From Sporomusa acidovorans (GTDB lineage Bacteria > Bacillota > Negativicutes > Sporomusales > Sporomusaceae), in assembly GCF_002257695.2 (NCBI RefSeq), contig NZ_CP155571.1: a DNA stretch of 64,000 bases; one strand, 5' to 3'. The notes below the pieces were generated by a model, which was not told the origin of the DNA, made no database searches, and saw only the letters and a list, made by a program, of their open reading frames with translations. Shown here in pieces: positions 35,201 through 43,656 of this stretch; the first letter of the stretch is position 1, and each line of letters begins with the position of its first letter. Both the position numbers and the translations under genes were made by a program.

Positions 35201-35434
35201 CTATTGAAGAGATTCTATTCGCGAAACTACCTGCTCCGGTGTCATACCGGCCGCATCAATAACCGGCGCTTTCGTAACTGTGTTTTGTATATCCATTAGG
35301 TTGTTATCCATGCCCATAACGACACAGGCCATTACGTTTTCCGCGTTTTTAGGACTAACTACGGTGTAGCCTCTTTTTTCTAAAGCCTGTTTAATTGATG
35401 ATAAATTATCTTCAACAGCCACTTTTTTTGCCAC
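35201..35434 (-). CDS. ykuS: YkuS / UPF0180 family protein (77 aa)
   Basis: The GTG at 35434 is chosen because GGAAGGGGGG precedes it by 8 nt and it yields the family N-terminus MAKKVAVEDNLSSIKQAL. The core MDNNLMDIQNTVTKAPVIDAAGMTPEQV closely follows Bacillus YkuS. A longer upstream start exists but lacks an RBS. The family is conserved in spore-forming Firmicutes and of unknown function; it is a small soluble alpha/beta protein. It lies between pheA and the hydroxyacid dehydrogenase, with its own terminator. Confidence 0.85.
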   Translation of the reverse strand: MAKKVAVEDNLSSIKQALEKRGYTVVSPKNAENVMACVVMGMDNNLMDIQNTVTKAPVIDAAGMTPEQVVSRIESLQ

Positions 35435-35559
35435 AAAGAACACCCCCCTTCCTACTTTATTATGGCCCAAAGATAAATTCTCCATTACTTGAACTGAAAG
35501 CTGATAGCAGCCGCTTTGACTGATTGCGTGATATGACCGCGGGAAATAATAAGTTCTTT

Positions 35560-36396
35560 TTATTCAGCAATCTGATACACCGGATAGGAACCAAAGTTTT
35601 TATGCCACAAACATTTGGCTTCAACAGCATGGACAGCGGCGGCAATATTACATTCGGCAATACTGCCCTCCATATCAAAAAAGAAAATATACATACCCAA
35701 CCCGGTACGCGCTGGGCGCGACTCAATACGGGTAAGATTAACTGCTCTTTGCGCAAATTCACCTAATATATGATATAAACTGCCTGGACGTTCGCCATTG
35801 ATCTGGCAGACCAGAGTCGTTTTGCATTTGCCTGCTACCTGAGTAACCGGTTGCTTTTCCAAGCCGATAAACCGCGTAGAATTGGAAGAGTTATCCTGAA
35901 TATTGGTTTTTAATACTGTTAAACCATAAATTTCACCGGCCTTTAGGCTACCTACAGCCGCAAATAACCCATCACTGGCTGCCACGATTCTAGCAGCTTC
36001 GGCGGTACTATCAACCGGTTTCAATTTGGCCTCGGGATATAGATTTTCCAGTGTTTTCCGGCACTGAGCCAGAGCTTGAGGATGAGAAACAATAGCCGCT
36101 ATTTCTTGACTTCCTTTTTTCGCCAGCAAATTGTGCTTAACCGGTAGGATTACTTCTTTTGTAATATATAAATTAACGTCATGGGCGATTGTATCCAGCG
36201 TAATATTGACCGAACCCTCCAATGAATTTTCTACAGGTACAATACTTTCATCAACTTCGCCTGCGGCAACAGCCCGTATGGCGGTATCAATACCGATAAA
36301 CGGTTTGAAACGTGCACCGGTTTTACCATACAAGCGTAAAACCGTTTCTTCACAATAAGTTCCCTGCGGGCCTAAGTAACCGACTGTCCTTATCAT
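35560..36396 (-). CDS. pheA: Prephenate dehydratase with ACT domain
   Basis: 278 aa. Converts prephenate to phenylpyruvate, the branch to phenylalanine. Start at 36396 (MIRTVGYLGPQGTYCEE) follows TGGAGGGATC. The catalytic TRF motif is in NSTRFIGLEKQP; an ACT domain at about 190-275 carries GSLYHILGEF and the ESRP-type ligand loop (IESRPAR), so Phe feedback inhibition is expected. No chorismate mutase domain is fused. It is controlled by its own promoter and Phe T-box directly downstream of trpG. Confidence 0.96.
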   Translation of the reverse strand: MIRTVGYLGPQGTYCEETVLRLYGKTGARFKPFIGIDTAIRAVAAGEVDESIVPVENSLEGSVNITLDTIAHDVNLYITKEVILPVKHNLLAKKGSQEIAAIVSHPQALAQCRKTLENLYPEAKLKPVDSTAEAARIVAASDGLFAAVGSLKAGEIYGLTVLKTNIQDNSSNSTRFIGLEKQPVTQVAGKCKTTLVCQINGERPGSLYHILGEFAQRAVNLTRIESRPARTGLGMYIFFFDMEGSIAECNIAAAVHAVEAKCLWHKNFGSYPVYQIAE

Positions 36397-36409
36397 ATGA
36401 TCCCTCCAT

Positions 36410-36700
36410 AAAATAAAAAACCCCCGTCCCCGAAAGGACGAGAGCTTATCTCGCGATACCACCTTTATTATCCGCCTTGCGGCGAATCTCTCATAGAGCA
36501 CAGGCCATTGCCGATACTCCCCTTCGCTGATAACGGTGAAGGTCTCCGGCTCCGCCTACCATCTGCGCCGTTTCCGGCTAGCTTTCAGCAAGCAACTCCA
36601 AGGTGAACTTCAGCAAACCCATGCATACCGGTTCCCACCCTCCCGGCTCTCTGGAAAGCAATCGATCTACCTACTTTTCCTTTTCATCGTCTTTTACCTG
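36410..36700 (-). promoter_or_regulatory. T-box leader of pheA, specifier UUC (Phe)
   Basis: Stem I region with the AGAGAGCCGGGAGGGTGGGA motif, then CTGAAG-TTC-ACCTTGGAG placing UUC at 36607-36605 as the specifier. The T-box AAAGGTGGTATCGCGAG is at 36450-36466 and the terminator stem CTCTCGTCC/GGACGGGGG at 36421-36444 is followed by TTTTTT. Uncharged tRNA-Phe would pair with UUC and, through its CCA end, with the T-box, opening transcription of pheA. Confidence 0.93.
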
Positions 36701-36711
36701 TTATTTTTCCT

Positions 36712-36740
36712 AATATAGCATGCAAACAGTATCTTTTCAA
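36712..36740 (-). promoter_or_regulatory. SigA-type promoter of the pheA T-box leader
   Basis: TTGAAA (36735-36740), exactly 17-nt spacer, TATATT (36712-36717) on the minus strand. Its -35 box is 16 bp past the trpG stop codon; no terminator separates them. Confidence 0.8.
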
Positions 36741-36756
36741 GTATAAACTTTAGTTT

Positions 36757-37326
36757 TTACTTTGTTTTCATTAAAAAATTGCTCAAAATAGTACTGCCTT
36801 GCGGCGTTAAGATGGATTCCGGATGAAACTGTACGCCTTCAACGTCAAATTCCCGATGGCGAAGCCCCATAATCAGATCATCCTGGGAAGTGGCTGTGAC
36901 CTCCAGGCAATCAGGCAGCCCGTTTCTGTCAACAATTAAGGAATGATATCTGCCGGCAGTAAAGGGCCTGGGCAAATCCCGGTAAATTCCTTTTCCCTTG
37001 TGAATAATATATTCAGCTTTGCCATGCACCGGCTGCGGCGCCCGGATAACCTTCCCGCCAAATACCTCACCGATCGCCTGATGGCCAAGGCAAATGCCCA
37101 AGATGGGAATCTTGCCGGCAAACTGATCAATAACGGCTTTACTTATGCCAGCTTGAGCGGGTGTTCCCGGCCCTGGTGAAATAATAATACCACGATAACT
37201 GGCATCTTCTATTTCCTTGACTGTTGTTTTATCGTTGCGAATGACAGTGACCGGATAGCCTAAATTCGCTACATACTGATAGACATTATAGGTGAATGAA
37301 TCATAATTATCAATCAGTAATATCAT
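36757..37326 (-). CDS. trpG: Anthranilate synthase component II (glutamine amidotransferase)
   Basis: 189 aa class I amidotransferase that delivers ammonia to TrpE. The nucleophile Cys is in ILGICLGHQAIGEVFGG, and His/Glu in GVQFHPESILTP. Start at 37326 (MILLIDNYDSFTYN) is 9 nt after GAGGAGG; two upstream Mets overlap the RBS. It overlaps the trpE end by 17 bp. In Firmicutes such proteins may also serve PabB, since no separate pabA is in view. It is the last gene of the trp operon. Confidence 0.95.
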   Translation of the reverse strand: MILLIDNYDSFTYNVYQYVANLGYPVTVIRNDKTTVKEIEDASYRGIIISPGPGTPAQAGISKAVIDQFAGKIPILGICLGHQAIGEVFGGKVIRAPQPVHGKAEYIIHKGKGIYRDLPRPFTAGRYHSLIVDRNGLPDCLEVTATSQDDLIMGLRHREFDVEGVQFHPESILTPQGSTILSNFLMKTK

Positions 37327-38821
37327 GGTATTCATCCTCCTCAATGAGCTGCATTAAAACCCTGCCCTTATTCTTGATTTCCTGGTATTCCGTCTCCGGC
37401 ACGGAATCAGCGACTATCCCCGCCCCTGTCCGCACCGTAACTTGCTGTCCGTCAACGATTAAGGTGCGAATGGTAATACAGGTATCCATATTTCCCCGAA
37501 AATCGAAATATCCTACCGCACCGGCATAGGGACCGCGTATGTCGCCCTCTAACTCCTGAATAATTTCCATTGCCCGTACCTTGGGCGCGCCGCTTACCGT
37601 ACCTGCCGGAAAGCAGGCAGTCAACACATCTACCGCCGAGAACCTCGGGTCAATCTGACCTGATACTTCAGAAACAATATGCATAACGTGAGAATATTTT
37701 TCCACTTCCATCATCCGGTCAAGTTTGACCGTTCCGGGAAGGCTGACCCTGCCAATATCATTGCGGCCTAAATCTACGAGCATGGCATGTTCCGCTAATT
37801 CCTTGGCATCGGCCAGCAATTCGGCAACCAGTTCATCATCTTCAGCCGGCGTCTCGCCCCGCCGGCGTGTGCCGGCAATTGGACAAGTCAGAACTTTTCC
37901 ATCTTCTAACTTGACCAGTCGCTCCGGCGAGGCACCAACAAGCTGCTTATGGCCGAAATTTATATAAAACATATAAGGTGACGGATTATCCTGTCTTAAC
38001 TGCCGGTAGAGCGTAAACGGATGCCGTGTCAGTTTGTAATGGAAAGGGCGCGACAACACAACCTGAAATATGTCGCCGGCCGCAATATACTCTTTGCCTT
38101 GCTTTACCATGCGGATATACCGTTCTTTAAGCAAAGCTTCCTCTTCCTCACTACTTCGTTCTGCCCGATTATCCCCCTCCGCTTTTCCAGCCAAATTTTG
38201 CTTGGTTTCCGGTAAAACTACAGGCTGTTTAAGCTTTGCAACAAGGTGTTCCAGCTCATCTATCGCCTGATCATATTCTTTTGCAGCCTGCGCACCGGGA
38301 GTATGTTGTATCAAATTGATCAGCCGCGTGGAATGAGTCAGATGATCCATAACAATGATATATTTGCAAACTAATAATTCCATAAGCGGTAAATCATCAG
38401 GTATTGTCAAGCCGCATACCCTTTCCCAGGTAGCCACTGCTTCATAGGCGGCATACCCGACCGCCCCGCCGGCAAAAGACGACAGTGCGGATATTTCCGG
38501 CATGGAAAATCGTTGCAAGAAATCTTTTAGCAATCCATGCGGTTTTCCTTGCTGGTGCGAGATACGGCCATCTACTAAAACATCAGTATGGTCATGATAG
38601 GCAGTGAACGTTGCCAACTGCCTTGTTCCCAAAAAGGAATAACGACCAAAGTTTTTTCCGGTTTGCGCACTCTCCAGGATAAAGCCCGGGTCGTCGCCCA
38701 CCAGTTTATAATACAAAGACACCGGTGTTTCCATATCTGTTGATAGCTCCATACACACAGGAAATACGGTATAGGCTGTTGCCAGCCGGCAAAATTCTTC
38801 TTTTTCCGGAAAAGCCTTCAC
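37310..38821 (-). CDS. trpE: Anthranilate synthase component I
   Basis: 503 aa. Makes anthranilate from chorismate. The N-terminal Trp feedback region shows FILESAQTGKNFGRYSFLG (LES motif plus S), and the chorismate-binding domain has VGASPERLVKLEDG, GTRRRGETPAEDDELVAEL and LVDLGRNDIGRVS. Overlaps trpA by 4 bp at its start and trpG by 17 bp at its end. Its position near the end of the operon is unusual, since trpE is first in most trp operons. Confidence 0.96.
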   Translation of the reverse strand: MKAFPEKEEFCRLATAYTVFPVCMELSTDMETPVSLYYKLVGDDPGFILESAQTGKNFGRYSFLGTRQLATFTAYHDHTDVLVDGRISHQQGKPHGLLKDFLQRFSMPEISALSSFAGGAVGYAAYEAVATWERVCGLTIPDDLPLMELLVCKYIIVMDHLTHSTRLINLIQHTPGAQAAKEYDQAIDELEHLVAKLKQPVVLPETKQNLAGKAEGDNRAERSSEEEEALLKERYIRMVKQGKEYIAAGDIFQVVLSRPFHYKLTRHPFTLYRQLRQDNPSPYMFYINFGHKQLVGASPERLVKLEDGKVLTCPIAGTRRRGETPAEDDELVAELLADAKELAEHAMLVDLGRNDIGRVSLPGTVKLDRMMEVEKYSHVMHIVSEVSGQIDPRFSAVDVLTACFPAGTVSGAPKVRAMEIIQELEGDIRGPYAGAVGYFDFRGNMDTCITIRTLIVDGQQVTVRTGAGIVADSVPETEYQEIKNKGRVLMQLIEEDEYHDITD

Positions 38822-39609
38822 CCTTGCTCCCCCCTGTCAAGCGCCAGTCTGAGTGAGGCGGTAAATTCGCGCACAGCAGCAACGTCCTGTTTCATCAAGC
38901 GTTCCATAACTGCGCTGCCGACAATAACGGCATCAGCCTGTTTAGCCGCCTGCCGCGCTGCTTCCGGAGTGCCAATACCAAAGCCAATAGCCAGCGGCAG
39001 GTCGGTTTCCCGGCGTACGGCAGCCAACAGCGGTGCAAGCTGGCCATAATCAATATGGCGCACGCCGGTAACGCCGGTATTCGAAATGCAGTACAAAAAA
39101 CCGGCAGCCTGGCTGCAAATGGGTTTAAGACGCTCAAGGGTAGTTGTGGGCGCAATAAATTGAATAAGGTCTATTCCCATTTGCCGGCAGAGAGGTTCCA
39201 CAGCAGCCGATTCCTCCAGCGGCAGATCGGGAATAATCAAACCGCTAATGCCGGCCTGAGCAAAGTCTGCGGTAAATTTATCAATGCCATACTGCAAAAC
39301 AATATTGTAATAGGTCATAATCGCCAGCGGGATTGTTGTTTCTTGCTTAAGCTTGGTTACCAATTCAAGAGTTTTCCCAACCGTAGCCCCTGCCGCTAGT
39401 GCCTGGGCAGCCGCCTGTTGGATGATCGGACCGTCAGCCATCGGATCAGAAAATGGCAGGCCAATCTCCACCAAATCGGCTCCTGCTGCTTCGACCGCCT
39501 TAACAGCTTCCAAAGTTGTATGATAGTCGGGATAACCGGCCGTAATATAGATAATCAGCCCCTTACGGCCGGTTGATTTGCAATTGCATAGCTTTTCTGC
39601 CAGTTTCAT
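38818..39609 (-). CDS. trpA: Tryptophan synthase alpha chain
   Basis: 263 aa TIM barrel that splits indole-3-glycerol phosphate to indole. The catalytic Glu is in AGADLVEIGLPFSDPMADGP, the second acid in GLIIPDLPLEES; phosphate loop IGFGIGTPEAA. Overlaps trpB (ATGA type) and trpE, so translation is probably coupled. Confidence 0.97.
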   Translation of the reverse strand: MKLAEKLCNCKSTGRKGLIIYITAGYPDYHTTLEAVKAVEAAGADLVEIGLPFSDPMADGPIIQQAAAQALAAGATVGKTLELVTKLKQETTIPLAIMTYYNIVLQYGIDKFTADFAQAGISGLIIPDLPLEESAAVEPLCRQMGIDLIQFIAPTTTLERLKPICSQAAGFLYCISNTGVTGVRHIDYGQLAPLLAAVRRETDLPLAIGFGIGTPEAARQAAKQADAVIVGSAVMERLMKQDVAAVREFTASLRLALDRGEQG

Positions 39610-40793
39610 TCTGCCGATCCCTCCATTACTTTTGCTACCATCTCTACGTCCTTATCCCCCCGTCCGGACAAACAGACAATAATTGCATCGTCTGCCGCTG
39701 TTTGGGGCATCAGGTACTCTAAATAGGCTACTGCATGGGAACTTTCCAAAGCCGGAATAATGCCTTCCACCCTGGCCAGCCGTTCAAATGCCGCCAAAGC
39801 TTCTTTATCCGTCACTGCCGTATATTGTACCTTGCCGGTATCTTTAAAGAAGGAATGCTCCGGCCCGACGCCGGGATAATCAAGACCGGCCGATACCGAG
39901 TAAGCGGGAATTACCTGCCCGTCACTATCCTGCCGCAGATAACTCAAGGCCCCGTGCAAAACCCCTGGTTTTCCGTATGTCAGCGAAGCTGCGTGTTCGC
40001 CGGTAGCCAGCCCTTTGCCGGCAGCCTCGACACCAATCTTAGTTATTGTGTCATTATCCCGGAATTGGTAGAATATTCCCATGGCATTACTGCCGCCCCC
40101 CACGCAGGCGATCACGTATTTCAGCCTTTCGCCGGTCTCGGCAATCTGCGCTGCCGCTTCCTGGCCGATAACTGCTTGAAAATCTCTCACGATTATGGGG
40201 TATGGGTGCGGGCCGACCACAGAACCGATAATATAGTGGGTGTCCTGAATATGAGTAACCCAATATCTAATAGCTTCACTGGTCGCATCCTTCAAAGTGC
40301 CGCTGCCGCTCGTCACCGGCACAACCTTGGTTCCTAACAATCTCATGCGAAAAACATTAAGCGCTTGCCGCGCCATGTCTTCTTCTCCCATAAATACGCA
40401 GCATTCCATGCCAAACAGCGCAGCCACCGTGGCACATGCCACCCCATGCTGTCCGGCTCCGGTCTCAGCAACAATGCGTTTTTTCCCCATACGCCGCGCC
40501 AGGAGCGCCTGGCCGATTGCGTTATTGATCTTGTGCGCACCGGTATGAAGCAAATCTTCCCGTTTCAAGTAGATTTTTCCCCGCCCATAATGTTTGGTTA
40601 AATTGGCGGCATAATACAACCGGGTCGGTCTGCCGGCATATTCCCTAAAATAAAAGTTCACCTCTGCTTGAAACCCGGCATCGTTTTTTAATTTATAATA
40701 GCTTTCTTCCAGCTCAAGCAGCGCCGGCATAACCGTTTCCGGCACAAACTGTCCGCCATATTGCCCAAATCTTCCTTTTTTATCAGGCATCAT
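39606..40793 (-). CDS. trpB: Tryptophan synthase beta chain
   Basis: 395 aa PLP enzyme joining indole with serine. The PLP lysine is in REDLLHTGAHKINNAIGQ and the phosphate site in ACVGGGSNAMGIFYQF. N-terminus GRFGQYGGQFVPETVMPAL is typical of the major TrpB1 form. ATG 40793 follows AAGGGAGAGG; a second ATG three bases on is an equally good start. Overlaps the end of trpC by 11 bp and trpA by 4 bp. Confidence 0.97.
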   Translation of the reverse strand: MMPDKKGRFGQYGGQFVPETVMPALLELEESYYKLKNDAGFQAEVNFYFREYAGRPTRLYYAANLTKHYGRGKIYLKREDLLHTGAHKINNAIGQALLARRMGKKRIVAETGAGQHGVACATVAALFGMECCVFMGEEDMARQALNVFRMRLLGTKVVPVTSGSGTLKDATSEAIRYWVTHIQDTHYIIGSVVGPHPYPIIVRDFQAVIGQEAAAQIAETGERLKYVIACVGGGSNAMGIFYQFRDNDTITKIGVEAAGKGLATGEHAASLTYGKPGVLHGALSYLRQDSDGQVIPAYSVSAGLDYPGVGPEHSFFKDTGKVQYTAVTDKEALAAFERLARVEGIIPALESSHAVAYLEYLMPQTAADDAIIVCLSGRGDKDVEMVAKVMEGSAE

Positions 40794-41574
40794 AACCTCT
40801 CCCTTCTTGTTTGGAACCAATCAAAGCCAGTTCCCAGGTCTTAGCTGCTATATTATCGGCCGTAACCAGACTCTCCCCTACGAGAATGCCGTTTACACCG
40901 GCTGATTTTAATTTTTCAGCATCATGACCATCCTTAATGCCACTTTCACTGATAATCAGGCGGCCCGGCTCACAATAAGGCAACAACCTAAACGTTTGCT
41001 CAATATCAGTCGTAAAAGTCTGTAAATCCCGGTTGTTAATCCCTATCACTCCGGCATCAGTCTGCTGCACCCGTTTTAGCTCGGCCAAGGTATGCACTTC
41101 CACCAAGCAGTCCATTCCCAGTTTACGGGCGATTTGCAAAAAACGCACCAGTTCGCCGTCTGATAAAATAGCGGCGATCAGCAGCACCGCGTCAGCGCCG
41201 GCAGCCCTGGCGGCATATAACTGATACTCGTCAATGATAAATTCCTTACACAATACCGGCAGCTCAACATTTGCTTTGACCCGCATAATATCATCCATGC
41301 TGCCGCAAAAAGCAGCGTTGGTATGCACCGACAGGGCAGCAGCACCTTGACTGGCATAAATTTGTGCAAGTTCAATCACCGTATACCGGCTGCACAATCT
41401 TCCTTTAGCCGGCGAAGCCAGCTTGCATTCGGCAATTAAAGTCCAATCCTTGCGGGAAACTGCGCTGCTAAAAGCAAAGCATCCTGGCATTATCTCACCT
41501 AGCCCCGCAATCGGCCTGCCTATTTTGGCGGCTGCCACTGCTTTTCTTGTTTGTTGGACAATTTTAGCTAACAT
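40783..41574 (-). CDS. trpC: Indole-3-glycerol phosphate synthase
   Basis: 263 aa TIM barrel. The catalytic Lys region reads TLIAECKLASPAKG (E-C-K instead of the common E-I-K), with IIDEYQLYAARAAGADAVLLI, then VIGINNRDLQTF and ISESGIKDGHD. It overlaps the trpF stop by 7 bp and trpB by 11 bp. No fused TrpF domain, unlike enteric TrpC. Confidence 0.95.
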   Translation of the reverse strand: MLAKIVQQTRKAVAAAKIGRPIAGLGEIMPGCFAFSSAVSRKDWTLIAECKLASPAKGRLCSRYTVIELAQIYASQGAAALSVHTNAAFCGSMDDIMRVKANVELPVLCKEFIIDEYQLYAARAAGADAVLLIAAILSDGELVRFLQIARKLGMDCLVEVHTLAELKRVQQTDAGVIGINNRDLQTFTTDIEQTFRLLPYCEPGRLIISESGIKDGHDAEKLKSAGVNGILVGESLVTADNIAAKTWELALIGSKQEGRGYDA

Positions 41575-42185
41575 AGATTACCCCTCTGCCGAACAGCGGC
41601 AATAAACCGCTCTATTTTTGCTGCATCCTTAACCCCATCGGTCTCAACGCCACCGGAAACGTCTACCCCATCCGGCTTAAGTATTTGGATGGCTGCGGCC
41701 ACATTGTCCGCTGTCAAACCGCCGGCAACCAGTAAAGGCCGTGGTGCCTGCATTGCCAGAATTTGTGCCTGCCGCCAGTCAAAAGGCCGGCCTGTTCCGC
41801 CCTGCTGTCTCACGCTGAAGCTGTCAAATAAAGTCCATGCCGCCTGATAATCCTTAAAGGCCGCTCCACTAACGCCCGGTTTTATCGGGAATGCCTTAAT
41901 AACCGGATAACCAACCTGGCGGCAGTATTCCGGGGATTCGTCGCCGTGAAGCTGCACATAATCCAGTTGGCACTCTTTGGCCACGGTTTGCACTTCACCT
42001 AGCGGCGCATTGACAAACACACCCACTTTTTTAATTCCCGGCACCTGCAGGGAAATTGCCTGTGCCTGTTTGGGTGTAATCTGCCGTTTGCTGTCTGCAA
42101 ACACGAAACCGATTAAATCTGCGCCAAAATTCTTGGCAGCCAGCGCCGCATCCAGGGTGCTAATACCGCAAATCTTTATGATAAT
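41568..42185 (-). CDS. trpF: Phosphoribosylanthranilate isomerase, apparent AUU start
   Basis: About 205 aa if begun at ATT 42185-42183. The N-terminal strand IIIKICGISTLDAALAAKNFGADLIGFVFADSKR is needed for the barrel and carries the catalytic Cys in KICGI. It has no in-frame ATG, GTG or TTG: the first canonical start is a GTG at 42104, which would remove it. AGGGGGG lies 7 nt before the ATT. The start overlaps the trpD stop (42176), so coupled translation is likely. The C-terminus has GVDVSGGVETDGVKD. A sequencing error changing ATG to ATT is the alternative. Confidence 0.9.
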   Translation of the reverse strand: MIIKICGISTLDAALAAKNFGADLIGFVFADSKRQITPKQAQAISLQVPGIKKVGVFVNAPLGEVQTVAKECQLDYVQLHGDESPEYCRQVGYPVIKAFPIKPGVSGAAFKDYQAAWTLFDSFSVRQQGGTGRPFDWRQAQILAMQAPRPLLVAGGLTADNVAAAIQILKPDGVDVSGGVETDGVKDAAKIERFIAAVRQRGNLC

Positions 42186-43216
42186 GGTAGGTCCCCCCTG
42201 TCCTGACAGTTTTGTGTAAAGGCTTGTAACGCTTCCAGTTTAGCGTAAGCGCGACCGCTGTCGATGCTTCTTGCGGCCAGCGCAATTCCCTCCTCCATAT
42301 CGCCGGCCGCATCGGCCACAACAAGCGCAGCCGCCGCATTCATGAGGACAATATCCCGTTTGAAGCCTTGTTCCCCCTTAAGAAGCTCAATAATAATCTG
42401 AGCATTAGCTTCGATGGTCCCCCCCTGATAATCAGCCACCGTGCAGCGTTTAAAGCCATAGGCTGCCGGCTCAATTACATAGGAGCGGATTTTCTCGCCG
42501 CGTACTTCGGCTACCTGGGTTGGCGAAGCGGTTGATATTTCATCAAGACCATCCAAGCTATGCACAACCAGGGCACTTGTCACGCCTAATTCGGCCAGGG
42601 CGTGAGCCACTTTGCCAGTCAACTTCGGATCATATACGCCAATGAGCTGACAATTGGCATTTGCCGGATTGGTCAATGGCCCCAGCAAATTAAACACGGT
42701 ACGAAAACCGAGTTCTTTGCGGGGCTTAACAGCATACTTCATAGCCTGATGAAAACTAGGAGCAAAAATGAACCCAACCCCAATCGTATCAATGGCCGCC
42801 GCTACGGCCTCAGGCGACAGTTCTAGCTTAATCCCTAATGCGCTCAGTACATCCGCACTGCCACAAGAACTGGACACCCCCCTGTTGCCATGTTTCGCTA
42901 CGTTGAGTCCGGCTCCGGCCAAAACAAAAGCTGCTGCCGTTGAAATATTGAACGTTCCCTGTCTGTCACCGCCAGTTCCACAGGTATCAATAATTGTTTT
43001 GGCGCTGCATGTTACCTTTAGAGCCTGACTGCGCATGCTCTCGGCAAAACCGGCAACCTCAATACTGCTTTCTCCTTTCATTCTCATAGCGGTTAAAAAA
43101 GCGCCAATTTGAGCCTCACTGGCCTGCCCGGACATAATTACCTGCATAGCCTCGCGGGCATCCTCTCTGGAAAGATCTTGACCAGTAATTGTCTGAGAAA
43201 GATAGTCTTTTAACAT
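42176..43216 (-). CDS. trpD: Anthranilate phosphoribosyltransferase
   Basis: 346 aa. Adds the ribose phosphate from PRPP to anthranilate. Diagnostic DTCGTGGDRQGTFNISTAAA at about 80-100, then NVAKHGNRGVSSSCGSADVL. ATG 43216 follows AGGAGG by 8 nt; an upstream frame start is not needed. First gene of the operon, behind the duplicated T-box module; its last codons overlap the trpF start. Confidence 0.97.
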   Translation of the reverse strand: MLKDYLSQTITGQDLSREDAREAMQVIMSGQASEAQIGAFLTAMRMKGESSIEVAGFAESMRSQALKVTCSAKTIIDTCGTGGDRQGTFNISTAAAFVLAGAGLNVAKHGNRGVSSSCGSADVLSALGIKLELSPEAVAAAIDTIGVGFIFAPSFHQAMKYAVKPRKELGFRTVFNLLGPLTNPANANCQLIGVYDPKLTGKVAHALAELGVTSALVVHSLDGLDEISTASPTQVAEVRGEKIRSYVIEPAAYGFKRCTVADYQGGTIEANAQIIIELLKGEQGFKRDIVLMNAAAALVVADAAGDMEEGIALAARSIDSGRAYAKLEALQAFTQNCQDRGDLPLS

Positions 43217-43239
43217 ATCCTTATCCTCCTTTAAAAAAA

Positions 43240-43612
43240 TAAAAAAGACCATTTCACCTCAAGGGGCGAAATGGTCGCGGTACCACCCTATTTTAAAAAA
43301 TGCAGGCTGAAAATAAAAAGACCATTTCACCCCAGGGGCGAAATGGTCGCGATACCACCCTATTTGAAAAGCCTGACACTTTCCCTTATTCAGGTACGGG
43401 ATAATTATATTTCTTATCCGATACCCTAGCCCGCTAACGGGGGCAACCGGCCCAGCCTACTTGCGTACGCGTTTGGTGAGCAGCTCACAGGTCCATTCCA
43501 CATGCTCTTAAGGCCGGTCATCACACCTCCGGAAATCCGGTCACCGGCTCGCTGAACGAAAGTGTACACATGTACTCGTCCTGTTCACAGCTGTTTTACA
43601 ATTCATCAATTT
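43240..43612 (-). promoter_or_regulatory. T-box leader of the trp operon, specifier UGG, two terminator modules
   Basis: Specifier GAA-TGG-ACC at 43498-43490, with TGG (Trp) at 43495-43493. It is followed by T-box 1 AGGGTGGTATCGCGACC (43345-43363) and terminator 1 (GACCATTTC/GAAATGGTC, 43320-43348, T-rich tail), then T-box 2 AGGGTGGTACCGCGACC (43273-43291) and terminator 2 (43247-43276, T6 tail). Both modules are about 90% identical and offset by 73 bp, but there is one stem I and one specifier. Confidence 0.92.
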
Positions 43613-43619
43613 TATTAAA

Positions 43620-43648
43620 ATTTTAGCGCATGATTTTTATCTTGTCAA
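43620..43648 (-). promoter_or_regulatory. SigA-type promoter of the trp operon
   Basis: TTGACA (43643-43648), 17-nt spacer, TAAAAT (43620-43625) on the minus strand, just after the HAD hydrolase stop. Very close to consensus. Confidence 0.88.
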
Positions 43649-43656
43649 GGCCATTT

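Noticed and set aside
39735..40337. 200-aa frame antisense to trpB
   Set aside because: Opposite a fully conserved trpB; composition typical of shadow frames.
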